DNA of 64,000 nt from contig NZ_CP012184.1 in NCBI RefSeq assembly GCF_001420995.1, positions 4,944,501-5,008,500 of the forward strand, given 5' to 3'. The translations under genes and the position numbers were made by a program. This document shows, one piece after another, positions 1-8,733 of the stretch (the stretch's first letter is position 1; every line of letters starts with the position of its first letter). The DNA is from Pseudonocardia sp. EC080619-01 (lineage in GTDB: Bacteria > Actinomycetota > Actinomycetes > Mycobacteriales > Pseudonocardiaceae). Under the pieces are notes generated by a model that was not told the DNA's origin, did no database searches, and saw nothing but the letters and a program-made list of their open reading frames with translations.

Positions 1-1
1 G

Positions 2-616
2 CCCACCCCCGCCTACGACGAGGCGGCCCCCTGGATGCGCTCGCTGGCCGGCGCGACGATCGGGTTCGTCGGCTTCGGCCACATCGGCGCGCGGTCCTGG
101 GACCGGCTGCGGGTGTTCGGCGCCCGCGGGGTCGCGGTGAGCCGGCGCGGCGCGATCGACGCGGGGGAGACCGGCCTGGACTGGGCGGGCCCGACCGCCG
201 ACCGGCTGGGCGACCTGCTCGCGGTGTCCGACGTCGTCGTCGTGAGCGCCCCGCTGACGCCGGAGACCGAGGGCATGATCGGTGCGGCCGAGCTGGCGTC
301 CATGAAGGACTCCGCGGTGCTGGTCAACGTCGGCCGTGGCCCGCTGGTGGCGGAACGGCCGCTCTACGAGGCGCTGCGCGACGGCGTGGTCGGCGGTGCC
401 GCGATCGACGTCTGGTACGGCTACCCGGAGCCCGGGTCGGCGCACGCGGAGCCGTCGTCGCTGCCGTTCCGCGAGCTGGGGAACGTCCTCATGACCCCGC
501 ACTCGTCGGGACTGACCCACCAGACCTTCGCCGGGCGCGCCGACGACATCGGCGCGAACGTGCACCGCCTCGCCGCGGGCGAGGCGATCCGCAACGTCGT
601 GGCGGTCGCGCCGTGA
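2..616 (+). CDS. NAD-dependent D-2-hydroxyacid dehydrogenase, 3' part (5' end outside window)
   Basis: The frame is open from the window edge, so the N-terminal catalytic half is missing. The visible 204 residues hold the Rossmann motif GFVGFGHIGAR (visible residues 21-31), then LVNVGRGPLV and a late MTPHSSG with the catalytic-type histidine, in the order expected for the phosphoglycerate/glyoxylate/hydroxypyruvate reductase superfamily. Such enzymes interconvert 2-hydroxy and 2-oxo acids with NAD(P)H in the cytosol. Its stop overlaps the next start by 4 bp (GTGA), so it is the first visible gene of a sugar-acid operon. The exact substrate cannot be told; a sugar-acid breakdown product is likely from context. 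Confidence 0.85.
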   Translation, partial: PTPAYDEAAPWMRSLAGATIGFVGFGHIGARSWDRLRVFGARGVAVSRRGAIDAGETGLDWAGPTADRLGDLLAVSDVVVVSAPLTPETEGMIGAAELASMKDSAVLVNVGRGPLVAERPLYEALRDGVVGGAAIDVWYGYPEPGSAHAEPSSLPFRELGNVLMTPHSSGLTHQTFAGRADDIGANVHRLAAGEAIRNVVAVAP

Positions 617-1830
617 CCGCCGACCGCATCGTCGCGGCGGAGGTGCTGATCACCTCGCCGGGCCGCAACCACGTCACCCTCAAGATCACCACCCGGGACG
701 GCCTGGTCGGCTGGGGCGACGCGACGCTGAACGGCCGGGAGCTCGCCGTCGCCGCCTACCTGCGGGAACACCTGTGCCCGCAGCTGCTCGGCCGCGACCC
801 GTCCCGCATCGAGGACACCTGGCAGTACTTGTACCGGGGCGCCTACTGGCGGCGCGGGCCGGTCACCATGACCGCGGTCGGCGCCGTCGACCTGGCGCTG
901 TGGGACATCAAGGGCAAGGCCGCCAGCCTGCCCGTCTACCAGCTGCTCGGGGGCGCCGTCCGGGACCGGGTGCGGGCCTACACCCACGCCACCGGCTGGG
1001 AGGTCGCTCAGCTGTGCGACGCCGTCGACGCCGTCGTCGAGCGCGGGTTCACCGCCGTCCGGGTGCAGACCGGCGTGCCCGGCCTGGACACCGTCTACGG
1101 CGTCGGGCGCGGGCCCGGCTACGAGCCGGCCGGGCGCGGCACCGTCCCCGCGGAGGAGGTCTGGGACACCGCCGCCTACCTGCGCCACGTGCCCGACGCG
1201 CTGGCCGCGGTCCGCGCGCACACCGGACCGGAGCCCGCGCTGCTGCACGACGCCCACCACCGCCTCACCCCGATCGAGGCCGCCCGGCTCGGGAAGGCCC
1301 TCGAACCGGTCGACCTGTTCTGGCTCGAGGACGTCACCCCGGCCGAGAACCAGGACGTGCTGCGCCGGGTCCGCGCCCACACCACGACGCCGCTGGCGAT
1401 CGGCGAGGTCTTCTCCACGCTCTGGGAGTTCCAGCAGCTGATCACCGAGCAGCTGATCGACCACGCCCGGGCCGCCGTCACCCACTCCGGCGGGATCAGC
1501 GCGCTGCGCAGGCTGGCCGCGCTCGCCGACGTCTGGCAGGTGAAGGTGAGCCCGCACGGCCCCTCGGACGTCTCGCCGATCGCGATGGCCGCGTCCGCGC
1601 ACGTCGCGCTGGCCACGCCGAACCACGGGATCCAGGAGTACATGGGCTACCCGGAGCAGGTGCACGAGGTGTTCCGGCACGCCTGGACCTGCGACGACGG
1701 GCACCTGGACCCCGGCGACGCCCCCGGGCTCGGGGTCGACGTCGACGAGGCGCTCGCCGCCCGCTTCCCCTACGAACCCGCCCTGCTGCCGGTCGCGCGC
1801 CGCCGCGACGGCTCGATGACGGACTGGTGA
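613..1830 (+). CDS. manD: D-mannonate dehydratase, enolase superfamily (ManD/RspA type)
   Basis: 405 residues, the normal length of ManD. It would dehydrate D-mannonate to 2-keto-3-deoxy-D-gluconate in the cytosol using Mg2+. Enolase-superfamily metal ligands are visible as D213 (LLHDAHH), E239 (FWLEDV) and E265 (AIGEVF), with H215 and H315 (SPHGPSD), R150 and Y162. All lie a constant 3 residues after the positions known for Novosphingobium ManD (R147, Y159, D210, H212, E236, E262, H312). Some family members are low-activity or use D-gluconate, so mannonate is likely rather than certain. The GTG start overlaps the upstream stop (GTGA), and the 3' end overlaps the next gene in the same way. 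Confidence 0.9.
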   Translation: MTADRIVAAEVLITSPGRNHVTLKITTRDGLVGWGDATLNGRELAVAAYLREHLCPQLLGRDPSRIEDTWQYLYRGAYWRRGPVTMTAVGAVDLALWDIKGKAASLPVYQLLGGAVRDRVRAYTHATGWEVAQLCDAVDAVVERGFTAVRVQTGVPGLDTVYGVGRGPGYEPAGRGTVPAEEVWDTAAYLRHVPDALAAVRAHTGPEPALLHDAHHRLTPIEAARLGKALEPVDLFWLEDVTPAENQDVLRRVRAHTTTPLAIGEVFSTLWEFQQLITEQLIDHARAAVTHSGGISALRRLAALADVWQVKVSPHGPSDVSPIAMAASAHVALATPNHGIQEYMGYPEQVHEVFRHAWTCDDGHLDPGDAPGLGVDVDEALAARFPYEPALLPVARRRDGSMTDW

Positions 1831-3278
1831 CCGCCGTGCTCCCGACCGAGACCCCGGCCCCGGACGGCACCGGGATCGTCCACCTGGGACTGAGCAACTT
1901 CCATCGCGCGCACCAGGCCGTGCACACCGCCGCCGCGCTCGCCGGCGGTGGTCCGTGGGGGATCCTCGGCGTCGCACCCCGGTCGGCCGGGATCGCGGAC
2001 GCGATGGCCGCGCAGCAGGACCGCTACGCCGTCGTCGAGATCTCCCCGGAGGGCGAGCGGGCGGTGGTGCCCGCCGTGCACACCGGCACCGCCGTCGCGG
2101 CCCGCGAGCCGGAGCGGGTGCTCGGCGCGCTGGCCGCGGAGTCCACCCGGATCGTCTCGCTCACCGTCACCGAGCAGGGCTACACGATCGACCCGCGCAC
2201 CGGCGGGCTCGACCTCGACCACCCCGGTGTCCGGGCCGACCTGGCCGGGTCGGCGACGACCGCGGTCGGCCTGGTGGCCCGTGGTCTGCTCCGGCGGGCC
2301 CGCGGCCACGGCGCCCCGGTCAGCGTGCTCAGCTGCGACAACCTGCTCGGCAACGGTGACGTCACCGCACGGCTGGTGCGGGAGTTCGCCGCGGCGCTGC
2401 CGCCCGGCGATGCCGCGGCGCTCGGGTCCTACCTGGACACCGTGACGTTCCCGAACTCCATGGTGGACCGGATCGTCCCCGCCACCACCGACACGACCCG
2501 GGCCGCGGCCGCACGGCTGCTCGGGACCGCCGACGCCGTCCCGGTCCCGTCCGAGCCGTTCAGCATGTGGGCGCTGGAGGACCGGTTCGCCGCGGGCCGT
2601 CCCGCCTGGGACCGGGCCGGGGCGGGGGTGCCCGGTGCCGTGTTCACCGACGACGTCGCGGGCTACGAGCTGCTCAAGCTGCGGCTGCTCAACGGCACCC
2701 ACTCGCTGATCGCCTACCTGGGGGCGCTGGCGGGGGAGGACCTGATCGCCCGCTCGGTCGCCCGGCCGGCCGTCCGGGGCGCCGCCGAGCGGGTGCTGCA
2801 CGACGACCACCTGCCGACCGTCGCCGTCCCGGCGGGCGTCGACGCCGACGCGTACGCCGCCCGGCTGTTCACCCGCTGGTCGAACACCGCGCTCGGGCAC
2901 CGCACCCGCCAGGTCGGCTCGGACGGGTCGCTCAAGCTCGCGCAGCGGATCCCCGGTCCGGCCGCCCGGCACCTCGCGGACGGGCGGATGCCGCACCACC
3001 TCGCGCTCACCGTCGCCGCGTGGCTGGCCTGCGTCGCCCCGCCGCCGGGGTCCGATCCCGGGCCGCACGCCGCCGCGATGGCCGAGCCGGCCCGCGATCG
3101 GCTCGCCGCGACGGCCGCCGGGCTCGCACCGGCGCACGTCCGGGCGGGGCTGGACCTCCTCGGCGGCGACCTCCCGGACGCGTTCGCCGCCCGGGTCACC
3201 GAGCTGTTCGAGGTGCTGGTCCGGCACGGCGTCGACGACGCCGTGGCCGAGGCCGCCGGGACCAGGAGCGCCGCATGA
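1827..3278 (+). CDS. Mannitol dehydrogenase family oxidoreductase (mannonate/fructuronate reductase type)
   Basis: 483 residues from the GTG that overlaps the manD stop; the frame is open further upstream but that part is antisense-like low-quality sequence. The N-terminal motif HLGLSNFHRAHQ is the nucleotide-binding signature of polyol-specific long-chain dehydrogenases. The catalytic Lys-x4-Asn-x2-His set is present as K284, N289, H292 within KLRLLNGTHS. Family members interconvert D-mannonate/D-fructuronate, tagaturonate/altronate or mannitol/fructose with NAD(P)H. Next to manD, D-fructuronate to D-mannonate (UxuB role) is the most economical reading, giving a two-step route to 2-keto-3-deoxygluconate. 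Confidence 0.85.
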   Translation: MTAVLPTETPAPDGTGIVHLGLSNFHRAHQAVHTAAALAGGGPWGILGVAPRSAGIADAMAAQQDRYAVVEISPEGERAVVPAVHTGTAVAAREPERVLGALAAESTRIVSLTVTEQGYTIDPRTGGLDLDHPGVRADLAGSATTAVGLVARGLLRRARGHGAPVSVLSCDNLLGNGDVTARLVREFAAALPPGDAAALGSYLDTVTFPNSMVDRIVPATTDTTRAAAARLLGTADAVPVPSEPFSMWALEDRFAAGRPAWDRAGAGVPGAVFTDDVAGYELLKLRLLNGTHSLIAYLGALAGEDLIARSVARPAVRGAAERVLHDDHLPTVAVPAGVDADAYAARLFTRWSNTALGHRTRQVGSDGSLKLAQRIPGPAARHLADGRMPHHLALTVAAWLACVAPPPGSDPGPHAAAMAEPARDRLAATAAGLAPAHVRAGLDLLGGDLPDAFAARVTELFEVLVRHGVDDAVAEAAGTRSAA

Positions 3279-4312
3279 CCGCCACCACGATCCCCGGCCG
3301 CACCCGCGCCGCCGTCCTGCACGGGGCGTTGGACCTGCGGGTGGAGGAGGTGCCGGTGGCCGCGCCCGGGCCCGGCGAGGTGCTCGTCGCCGTCGAGGCG
3401 GTCGGCGTCTGCGGCTCCGACGTGCACTACTTCACCGACGGCCGCAACGGCCGCAACGTGCTCCGCGCGCCGATGGTGCTCGGTCACGAGGCGGCCGGGA
3501 CGGTCGCCGCCGTCGGCGACGGCGTGCACGGCGTCGAGGCCGGGACCCGGGTCGCCGTCGAACCGGCGGTCGGCTGCGGGACCTGCCCGACCTGCCGGTC
3601 CGGGGCCTACCACCTGTGCCCGTCCGGCACCTGCCTCGGCTCGCCACCCACCCACGGCGCCATGTCCGGCTACCGCGCCGTGCCCGCACGCGCGGTGCAC
3701 CCGCTCCCGGACACGCTCGGCACCGAGCTCGCCGCGCTGGTGGAGCCGCTGGGGGTCGCGGTGCACGCGGTGCGCCGGGCCGGGGTGGCGACCGGGCACC
3801 GCGTGCTGGTCACCGGCGCCGGCCCGATCGGCGTGCTGGTCGCGCAGGCCGCGCGGGCAGCCGGGGCCGAGCAGGTCGTCGTCACCGACGTGCACGACGC
3901 GCGGCTCGACCGGGCCGCAGCGCTCGGCGCGACGGGCACCGTGAACACCGCCCGCGACGAGCTCCCGGCCGCCGCGTTCGACCGGCTGCTGGAGTGCTCG
4001 GCCGTCCCGGCGGCGCTCTGGCAGGGCATGCACGCGCTCGGCCCGGCCGGGCGGGCGACCGTCGTCGGGCAGGCCCCGCCGTCGGCCGACGGGCTGCCGC
4101 TGGCGCTGATGCAGCGCTGGGAGATCGACCTGAACGCCTCGTTCCGGTCCGCGCACGCGTTCGCGCCCGCCATCGGGCTCGCCGCGTCCGGGCGGGTGGA
4201 CCTGGCCGGTGTGCTGACCGGCCGGTTCGCCCTCGACGAGGCTCCCGACGCCCTCCGGGCACCGGGAGCCGACCCGCGTCACCTCAAGGTCGTCGTGCGC
4301 CCGGGCGACTGA
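3275..4312 (+). CDS. Zinc-dependent medium-chain alcohol dehydrogenase (L-idonate/sorbitol dehydrogenase-like)
   Basis: 345 residues starting at an ATG that overlaps the upstream stop (ATGA). Catalytic-zinc residues C46 (GVCGSDVHY), H71-E72 (GHEAAG) are present, with the structural-zinc set C101, C104, C107, C115. The Rossmann loop reads VTGAGPIG. The GVCGSDVHYF motif and length match polyol dehydrogenases such as L-idonate 5-dehydrogenase and sorbitol dehydrogenase. In this operon it would feed a keto-sugar acid into the mannonate branch. Substrate not determinable from sequence; family assignment is firm. Confidence 0.88.
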   Translation: MTATTIPGRTRAAVLHGALDLRVEEVPVAAPGPGEVLVAVEAVGVCGSDVHYFTDGRNGRNVLRAPMVLGHEAAGTVAAVGDGVHGVEAGTRVAVEPAVGCGTCPTCRSGAYHLCPSGTCLGSPPTHGAMSGYRAVPARAVHPLPDTLGTELAALVEPLGVAVHAVRRAGVATGHRVLVTGAGPIGVLVAQAARAAGAEQVVVTDVHDARLDRAAALGATGTVNTARDELPAAAFDRLLECSAVPAALWQGMHALGPAGRATVVGQAPPSADGLPLALMQRWEIDLNASFRSAHAFAPAIGLAASGRVDLAGVLTGRFALDEAPDALRAPGADPRHLKVVVRPGD

Positions 4313-4383
4313 GCCCGGCCGCGGCCGACCCCGACCGCCCGAGAACCCGCCCCGCCCACGGGGCCCGATCCATCCGAGGACGT

Positions 4384-5766
4384 ATGGACACCAGCGGAAG
4401 CACCACGAATCCGTCCACAGTAGATCCCGACCGGCCCGCCGACCCGCGGGCCACCCGCAAGGCGGCCTGGGCCGGTCTGGTCGGGACGACGCTCGAGCAG
4501 TACGACTTCGTCATCTACGGCACCGCGTCCGCGCTGGTGTTCTCGACGCTGTTCTTCCCGAACGTCTCACCGGCCGTCGGCATCCTGGCCAGCTTCTCCG
4601 CCTACGCCGTCGGGTTCCTCGCGCGGCCGCTGGGCGGCCTGTTCTTCTCCCGCTACGGCGACCGGCTCGGACGCAAGTGGGTGCTCGTCGCGACGTTGCT
4701 GCTGATGGGCGGGTCCACGATGCTCATCGGCCTGCTGCCGACCTACGGGACGATCGGGATCCTCGCGCCCGCACTCCTGGTGCTCTGCCGGTTCTTCCAG
4801 GGGTTCGGCGCCGGGGCCGAACAGGCCGGGGCGGCGACGCTGCTCACCGAGACCGTCGGGCGCGGCCGGCGCGGGCGCTACGCCTCGCTCGTGATGGTCG
4901 GCGCGGCGCTGGGCACCGCGCTCGGTGCGGTCGTCTGGATCGCGGTGCAGCAGCTGCCCGAGGAGGCCCTCATGGCCTGGGGCTGGCGCCTGGTGTTCCT
5001 GTCCAGCCTGATCGTCACCGCGGTCGCGATGCTGATCCGGCGCAAGCTCGACGAGAGCCCCGTCTTCGCCGAGCTCAAGGAGTCGCACGTCGCGCCGCGC
5101 AAGCCCGCCGCCGAGGTCTTCCGGCACGGCAGGCGCCCGATGCTGCTCGCCCTGTTCATGAACATCGGGACCAGCGCGCAGTCCTACACCTTCCAGGTCT
5201 TCATCGCCTCGTACCTGGTGACGACGGTCGGCGTCGACTCCGAGTTCGTGCCGCCGGTGCTGCTGATCGGCGCGATCTGCGGCGGGATCGCGGCCTTCGG
5301 GTTCGGGGCGCTCTCCGACCGGATCGGCCGCAAGCCGGTCTACTCGTTCATCATGCTGGCGATCGTCCTGCTGCCAGCACCGGCGTTCGTCGCGATGAAC
5401 ACCGGCAACCCGGTCGCGATCACCGTGACGCTGGTCGTCGGGTTCGTCCTCGCCGTCAACGGCGCGGTCGGGGTGCAGATGAGCTACTTCCCGGAGCTGT
5501 TCGGCAACCGCTACCGCTACGCCGGCGTGACGCTGGGCCGCGAGTTCTCCGCCGCGCTGGGCGGCGGTGTCGCCCCGCTGATCTGCGCCGCGCTGCTGTC
5601 GGTGTTCTGGGGGTCGTGGATCCCGGTCGCGATCTACATGTCCGGGATGGCGCTGATCAGCCTCGTCGCAGCCCGGATGGCGCCGGAGACCCTCGACCGG
5701 GACCTCACGGTGCCCGAGGACGCCGGGGCCCAGGTGGAGTACCGCGGCGGCGCACAGAGCGGGTGA
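4384..5766 (+). CDS. MFS transporter, metabolite:H+ symporter (MHS) family
   Basis: 460 residues with about 12 hydrophobic segments. The family motif after TM2 is visible as SRYGDRLGRKW and repeated in the second half as LSDRIGRKP. The N-terminal motif WAGLVGTTLEQYDFVIYGTAS is typical of MHS symporters (alpha-ketoglutarate, shikimate and proline permeases), which use the proton gradient to import organic acids or zwitterions. It lies 71 bp behind the alcohol dehydrogenase on the same strand, so it probably imports the substrate of the upstream sugar-acid operon. It ends 16 bp from the convergent VOC gene. Confidence 0.88.
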   Translation: MDTSGSTTNPSTVDPDRPADPRATRKAAWAGLVGTTLEQYDFVIYGTASALVFSTLFFPNVSPAVGILASFSAYAVGFLARPLGGLFFSRYGDRLGRKWVLVATLLLMGGSTMLIGLLPTYGTIGILAPALLVLCRFFQGFGAGAEQAGAATLLTETVGRGRRGRYASLVMVGAALGTALGAVVWIAVQQLPEEALMAWGWRLVFLSSLIVTAVAMLIRRKLDESPVFAELKESHVAPRKPAAEVFRHGRRPMLLALFMNIGTSAQSYTFQVFIASYLVTTVGVDSEFVPPVLLIGAICGGIAAFGFGALSDRIGRKPVYSFIMLAIVLLPAPAFVAMNTGNPVAITVTLVVGFVLAVNGAVGVQMSYFPELFGNRYRYAGVTLGREFSAALGGGVAPLICAALLSVFWGSWIPVAIYMSGMALISLVAARMAPETLDRDLTVPEDAGAQVEYRGGAQSG

Positions 5767-5782
5767 CCGCCGCGGCCCTCCG

Positions 5783-6205
5783 TCACGACGTTCCCGGGGC
5801 GGGGGCGCGTGGGTCGGGGCCGAGGAGGTCCCAGCGGTTGCCTGCGACGTCGCGGAACACGGCGACGCGGCCGTACGGCTCGGTCCGCGGCTCGGACAGG
5901 AAGTCGACCCCGGCGCCGCGCAGGCGCTCGCAGGAGGCGTCGAAGTCCTCCACCCTGAGGAAGAACCCGACGCGACCGGCGTGCTGGTCGCCCACCGCGG
6001 CGGTCTGCTCCGCACCGTCGGCACGAGCGAGCAGGATCCCGGTCTCGGCCCCCGGCGGCCGGACGACGACCCACCGCTTGGGCCGGCTGTCGCCGGTCCG
6101 GGCCGGTGAGTCCTCGGCGAGCTCGAACCCCAGCGCGCGGGTGAAGAACTCGATCGCCTCGTCGTAGTCGTCGACGATGATCGCGGTCAGCTGCAGGAAC
6201 GCCAT
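5783..6205 (-). CDS. VOC (glyoxalase/bleomycin resistance) family protein
   Basis: 140 residues, one vicinal-oxygen-chelate unit pair: an N-terminal beta-alpha segment around DDYDEAIEFFTRALGFEL and a second around DFDASCERLRGAGVDF, ending in GRVAVFRDVAGNRWDLLGP, the usual C-terminal strand. The family binds a divalent metal and covers lyases, dioxygenases and resistance proteins; nothing fixes the substrate. A GATGAT hexamer 6 nt before the ATG, with no Shine-Dalgarno, may be a leaderless promoter (weak). Convergent with the upstream MFS gene. Confidence 0.8.
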   Translation of the reverse strand: MAFLQLTAIIVDDYDEAIEFFTRALGFELAEDSPARTGDSRPKRWVVVRPPGAETGILLARADGAEQTAAVGDQHAGRVGFFLRVEDFDASCERLRGAGVDFLSEPRTEPYGRVAVFRDVAGNRWDLLGPDPRAPAPGTS

Positions 6206-6258
6206 GACGCCATCATCGGGCCGGACGGTGGTGCTGCCCGGGTCGACGTGGCCGTCAC

Positions 6259-7518
6259 TCAGCCGGTCGACGCGGGGGTGCGGCGCGCGAAGTCGGGCGC
6301 CCGCTGGGGCCGGAACCCGACCCCGACCAGGTATGCGGGGACGATCTGCAGCGCGGGCACCCGGCGCATCAGCCGGATCAGCGGGGCCGGTGGGCCGTCG
6401 AGCTCACCGGCCAGCGCCGGACCCGCGATGTTCGCGTGCATGATCCGCTGGAGGCCCTGGACCAGCATCGTCGGGATCCGGCGCCGGTTCCGGACGCGGG
6501 CGAGATCGTCGGCGGTGACCGTGCCCCGCTGCAGCGGCGCGGCGAGCAGCGCGGCGGTGGCGACGGCGTCCTGGATCGCCAGGTTGATCCCCACCCCGCC
6601 GATCGGCGACATCGCGTGGGCGGCGTCGCCGATGCAGAGCAGGCCGTCGACATGCCAGCGGCGCAGCCGGTTCAGGTGCACGTCGAGGTGCTTCACGTCG
6701 TCCATCGACTCCAGCGCCTCGACGCGGTCGGCGAACTCGGGGATCAGCTCCGCCACGTCCGTGCGGAACGCCTCGAGCCCGCGCGCCCGCAGCCGAGCGT
6801 CGATGCCCTTGGGGGCGAGGTAGCCGATCTGGAAGTAGCCCTCGCGGGGGATGACGACCGCGAACCGGCCGTTCCCGATCTTCGGCACGAGGGTGGCCTC
6901 GGTCTCGTGGGCGTGCCGCGGCAGCCGGAACCACCAGGTGTCGAACGGGACGTCGAACTCGGTGACCGGGAGGCCGGACCCGTCACGCAGCACCGAGTGC
7001 CTGCCGTCGCAGGCGACGGTGAGGTCGGCGCGGATCTCGCCGTCGGTGTGCTCGTGCTCGCCGGTCGTCGTCCGGTACCGCACGCCCACGACCCGGCCGT
7101 TCTCACGGATCATCGAGGTCGCGCGGGTGTCCATCCGCAGGTGGAAGCCGGGTTCGCTCCGGGCCGCGTCGGCGAGGAGGTCGAGCAGGTCCCACTGCGG
7201 GACGAGCGCGACGTAGGGGTGCCGCACGCCGACCTTCGTCAGCAGGTCGAAGTTGCCGACCCGCTGCACACCACCGTGCTCGTCGGGGAGCGCCACCTCG
7301 GTGACCCGGCTCTGCGGCAGCGCAGCGAACCGCTCGGCGAGCCCGAGGTCGTCGAGCAGGTCGAGGGTCGTCGGGTGCACGGTGTCGCCGCGGAAGTCCC
7401 GCAGGAAGTCGCCGTGCTTCTCCAGGACGGTCACGTCGACGCCGGCACGGGCGAGCAGGAGCTCGAGCATCATTCCCGCGGGGCCACCACCGACCACGCA
7501 GCAGGTCGTCCGCTCCAT
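6259..7518 (-). CDS. FAD-dependent aromatic monooxygenase (PHBH-like)
   Basis: 419 residues from the ATG at 7518; an in-frame GTG 9 nt upstream is possible, but GAGG lies 8 nt before this ATG. The N-terminal FAD loop VVGGGPAGMM and the second FAD signature CIGDAAHAMSPIGGVGINLAIQDA mark a class A flavoprotein hydroxylase. These use NAD(P)H and O2 to hydroxylate aromatic or polyketide-like substrates. The gene stands alone behind a palindrome at 7531-7550, suggesting induction by a ligand through a TetR- or MarR-type repressor encoded elsewhere. Substrate unknown. Confidence 0.88.
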   Translation of the reverse strand: MERTTCCVVGGGPAGMMLELLLARAGVDVTVLEKHGDFLRDFRGDTVHPTTLDLLDDLGLAERFAALPQSRVTEVALPDEHGGVQRVGNFDLLTKVGVRHPYVALVPQWDLLDLLADAARSEPGFHLRMDTRATSMIRENGRVVGVRYRTTTGEHEHTDGEIRADLTVACDGRHSVLRDGSGLPVTEFDVPFDTWWFRLPRHAHETEATLVPKIGNGRFAVVIPREGYFQIGYLAPKGIDARLRARGLEAFRTDVAELIPEFADRVEALESMDDVKHLDVHLNRLRRWHVDGLLCIGDAAHAMSPIGGVGINLAIQDAVATAALLAAPLQRGTVTADDLARVRNRRRIPTMLVQGLQRIMHANIAGPALAGELDGPPAPLIRLMRRVPALQIVPAYLVGVGFRPQRAPDFARRTPASTG

Positions 7519-7530
7519 CGCGATCACCTC

Positions 7531-7550
7531 ATTTCAACTGTTGTTGAATT
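7531..7550. promoter_or_regulatory. Inverted-repeat operator candidate upstream of the FAD monooxygenase
   Basis: Arms TTCAAC (7533-7538) and GTTGAA (7543-7548) are exact complements around a 4-bp centre, extendable to 8 bp with one mismatch. The element is strikingly AT-rich for this genome and lies 12-32 bp before the start codon, where a dimeric repressor would block transcription. Which regulator binds is unknown. Confidence 0.55.
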
Positions 7551-7600
7551 AAGGCGAGTATGCGCCCGCGGAGGGGCGCCGCGCAATCGCGGGACGCGGA

Positions 7601-7634
7601 ACCACCGGCCCGTCGTGCAGGACGGGCCGGTGGT
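7601..7634 (-). terminator. Strong hairpin terminator after the methyltransferase gene
   Basis: Arms 7601-7614 and 7621-7634 are perfectly complementary over 14 bp with a 6-nt loop (gtgcag). It begins 18 bp after the stop of the gene at 7653-8477. No U-tract follows, as is usual for GC-rich actinobacterial terminators. Confidence 0.75.
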
Positions 7635-7652
7635 GGGCTCGGGTGCCGGGTG

Positions 7653-8477
7653 CTACCGCTTGATGCCGATGCCGCCGACGATGCACCGCTGGACCGGGTC
7701 CTCCGTCTTGAGCTGCGGACCGTCCGGCCACCAGCGGAAGCAGGGCACGACGCCCGGGTCGACCATGTCGAGCCCCGGGAACAGGGCCTGGATCTCGGAC
7801 AGCGTCCGGAACCGGCCGCTGCCCATCGGGCTGTGGACGAAGACCTGCTCCATCCGGTGGGCCAGCTCGCTGTCCCCGTCCTCCGGGTCGAAGAAGTGCG
7901 CGATCGCGACGACCGAGCCGGGCGCCAGCCGCTCGACGAACTTGGCCATGACCGCCTGCGGCTCGTCGGCGTCGTCGAAGTGGTGGATGGTCCCGATGTG
8001 GAACAGGGCCACCGGCTGGTCGAGGTCGAGGAACCCCTGCACCGCGGGGTCGGTGAGGACCGCCTCGGGGTCGCGGATGTCGGCGGGGGAGAACCGGGTG
8101 AGCTCGTTGTCCTCCAGCAGTGCGCGGCCGTGCGCGATCACCGTCGGGTCGTTGTCGACGTAGACGATGCGGGCCTCGGGCTGCAGCCGCTGCACGACCT
8201 GGTGGGTGTTCTCCGCGGTCGGCAGTCCGGAGCCGCAGTCCAGGTACTGGGTGATCGAGGTCTGGGTGGCGATGAAGCGTGCCGCGCGGATCAGGAACGC
8301 CCGGTTGTCGACGGCGAGCTGGTTGACCTCCGGCGCGATCTTCCGGACGCGCTCGATGGTGTCCCGGTCGACCTCGTAGTTGTCCTTGCCACCGAGCGCA
8401 TAATCGTAGACGCGGGCGATGCTGGCCTTCGTCGTGTCGATGTACGCAGGTGCGCGCCCGTCGGTCGGCTGGGCCAT
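7653..8477 (-). CDS. SAM-dependent methyltransferase, DUF574/Methyltransf_19 family
   Basis: 274 residues. The opening IDTTKASIARVYDYALGGKDNY is the hallmark of the actinobacterial DUF574 (Methyltransf_19) family, followed by the SAM-binding motif QYLDCGSGLPT and acidic loop IVYVDNDPTV. The C-terminal part FRWWPDGPQL is also family-typical. Substrates of this expanded family are unknown. The start ATG follows a divergent region shared with the XRE regulator at 8734, and a 14-bp-stem hairpin terminates the transcript, so it is probably monocistronic. Confidence 0.88.
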   Translation of the reverse strand: MAQPTDGRAPAYIDTTKASIARVYDYALGGKDNYEVDRDTIERVRKIAPEVNQLAVDNRAFLIRAARFIATQTSITQYLDCGSGLPTAENTHQVVQRLQPEARIVYVDNDPTVIAHGRALLEDNELTRFSPADIRDPEAVLTDPAVQGFLDLDQPVALFHIGTIHHFDDADEPQAVMAKFVERLAPGSVVAIAHFFDPEDGDSELAHRMEQVFVHSPMGSGRFRTLSEIQALFPGLDMVDPGVVPCFRWWPDGPQLKTEDPVQRCIVGGIGIKR

Positions 8478-8609
8478 CAGCGGGTGTCCTCACAGCAGTC
8501 GTCGGTGGTCCGGCGGCCTCGGTCACCGGTGGCGGTCACCGTAGCGGACCCCCCTGACGGCGACGCAGGGTGATCGTCGAGTGACGTCCACGTGATCGGC
8601 GCCGCTGAC

Positions 8610-8622
8610 GATTCGCAGAATC
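8610..8622. promoter_or_regulatory. Inverted repeat in the methyltransferase/XRE intergenic region
   Basis: GATTC-gca-GAATC is a 5-3-5 bp inverted repeat in the 256-bp divergent region 8478-8733, just before a relatively AT-rich stretch (to 8640) that probably holds the promoter of the XRE gene. It may be an autoregulatory site. The rest of the region shows no other gene. Confidence 0.35.
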
Positions 8623-8733
8623 ATTGTGTACGCTTAATCACCCGATCGGCCCGCTGTGCCTCCTGGGGCGGTGGCCGTCGGTGAGCGACGTCAGCGTCCG
8701 AGCAGTGCCGATCGACCCGCAGGAGTCCTTCCG

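Noticed and set aside
774..1826. Long open frame continuous with the mannitol-dehydrogenase-family gene upstream of its GTG start
   Set aside because: It overlaps manD in another frame and its translation is Arg/Pro/Gly-rich nonsense; high GC keeps frames open. The GTGA overlap at 1827 is the natural start.
421..1977. Large minus-strand open frame over manD
   Set aside because: Shadow of the plus-strand genes: composition is Gly/Val/Arg-biased and lacks any domain, while manD on the other strand has full active-site conservation.
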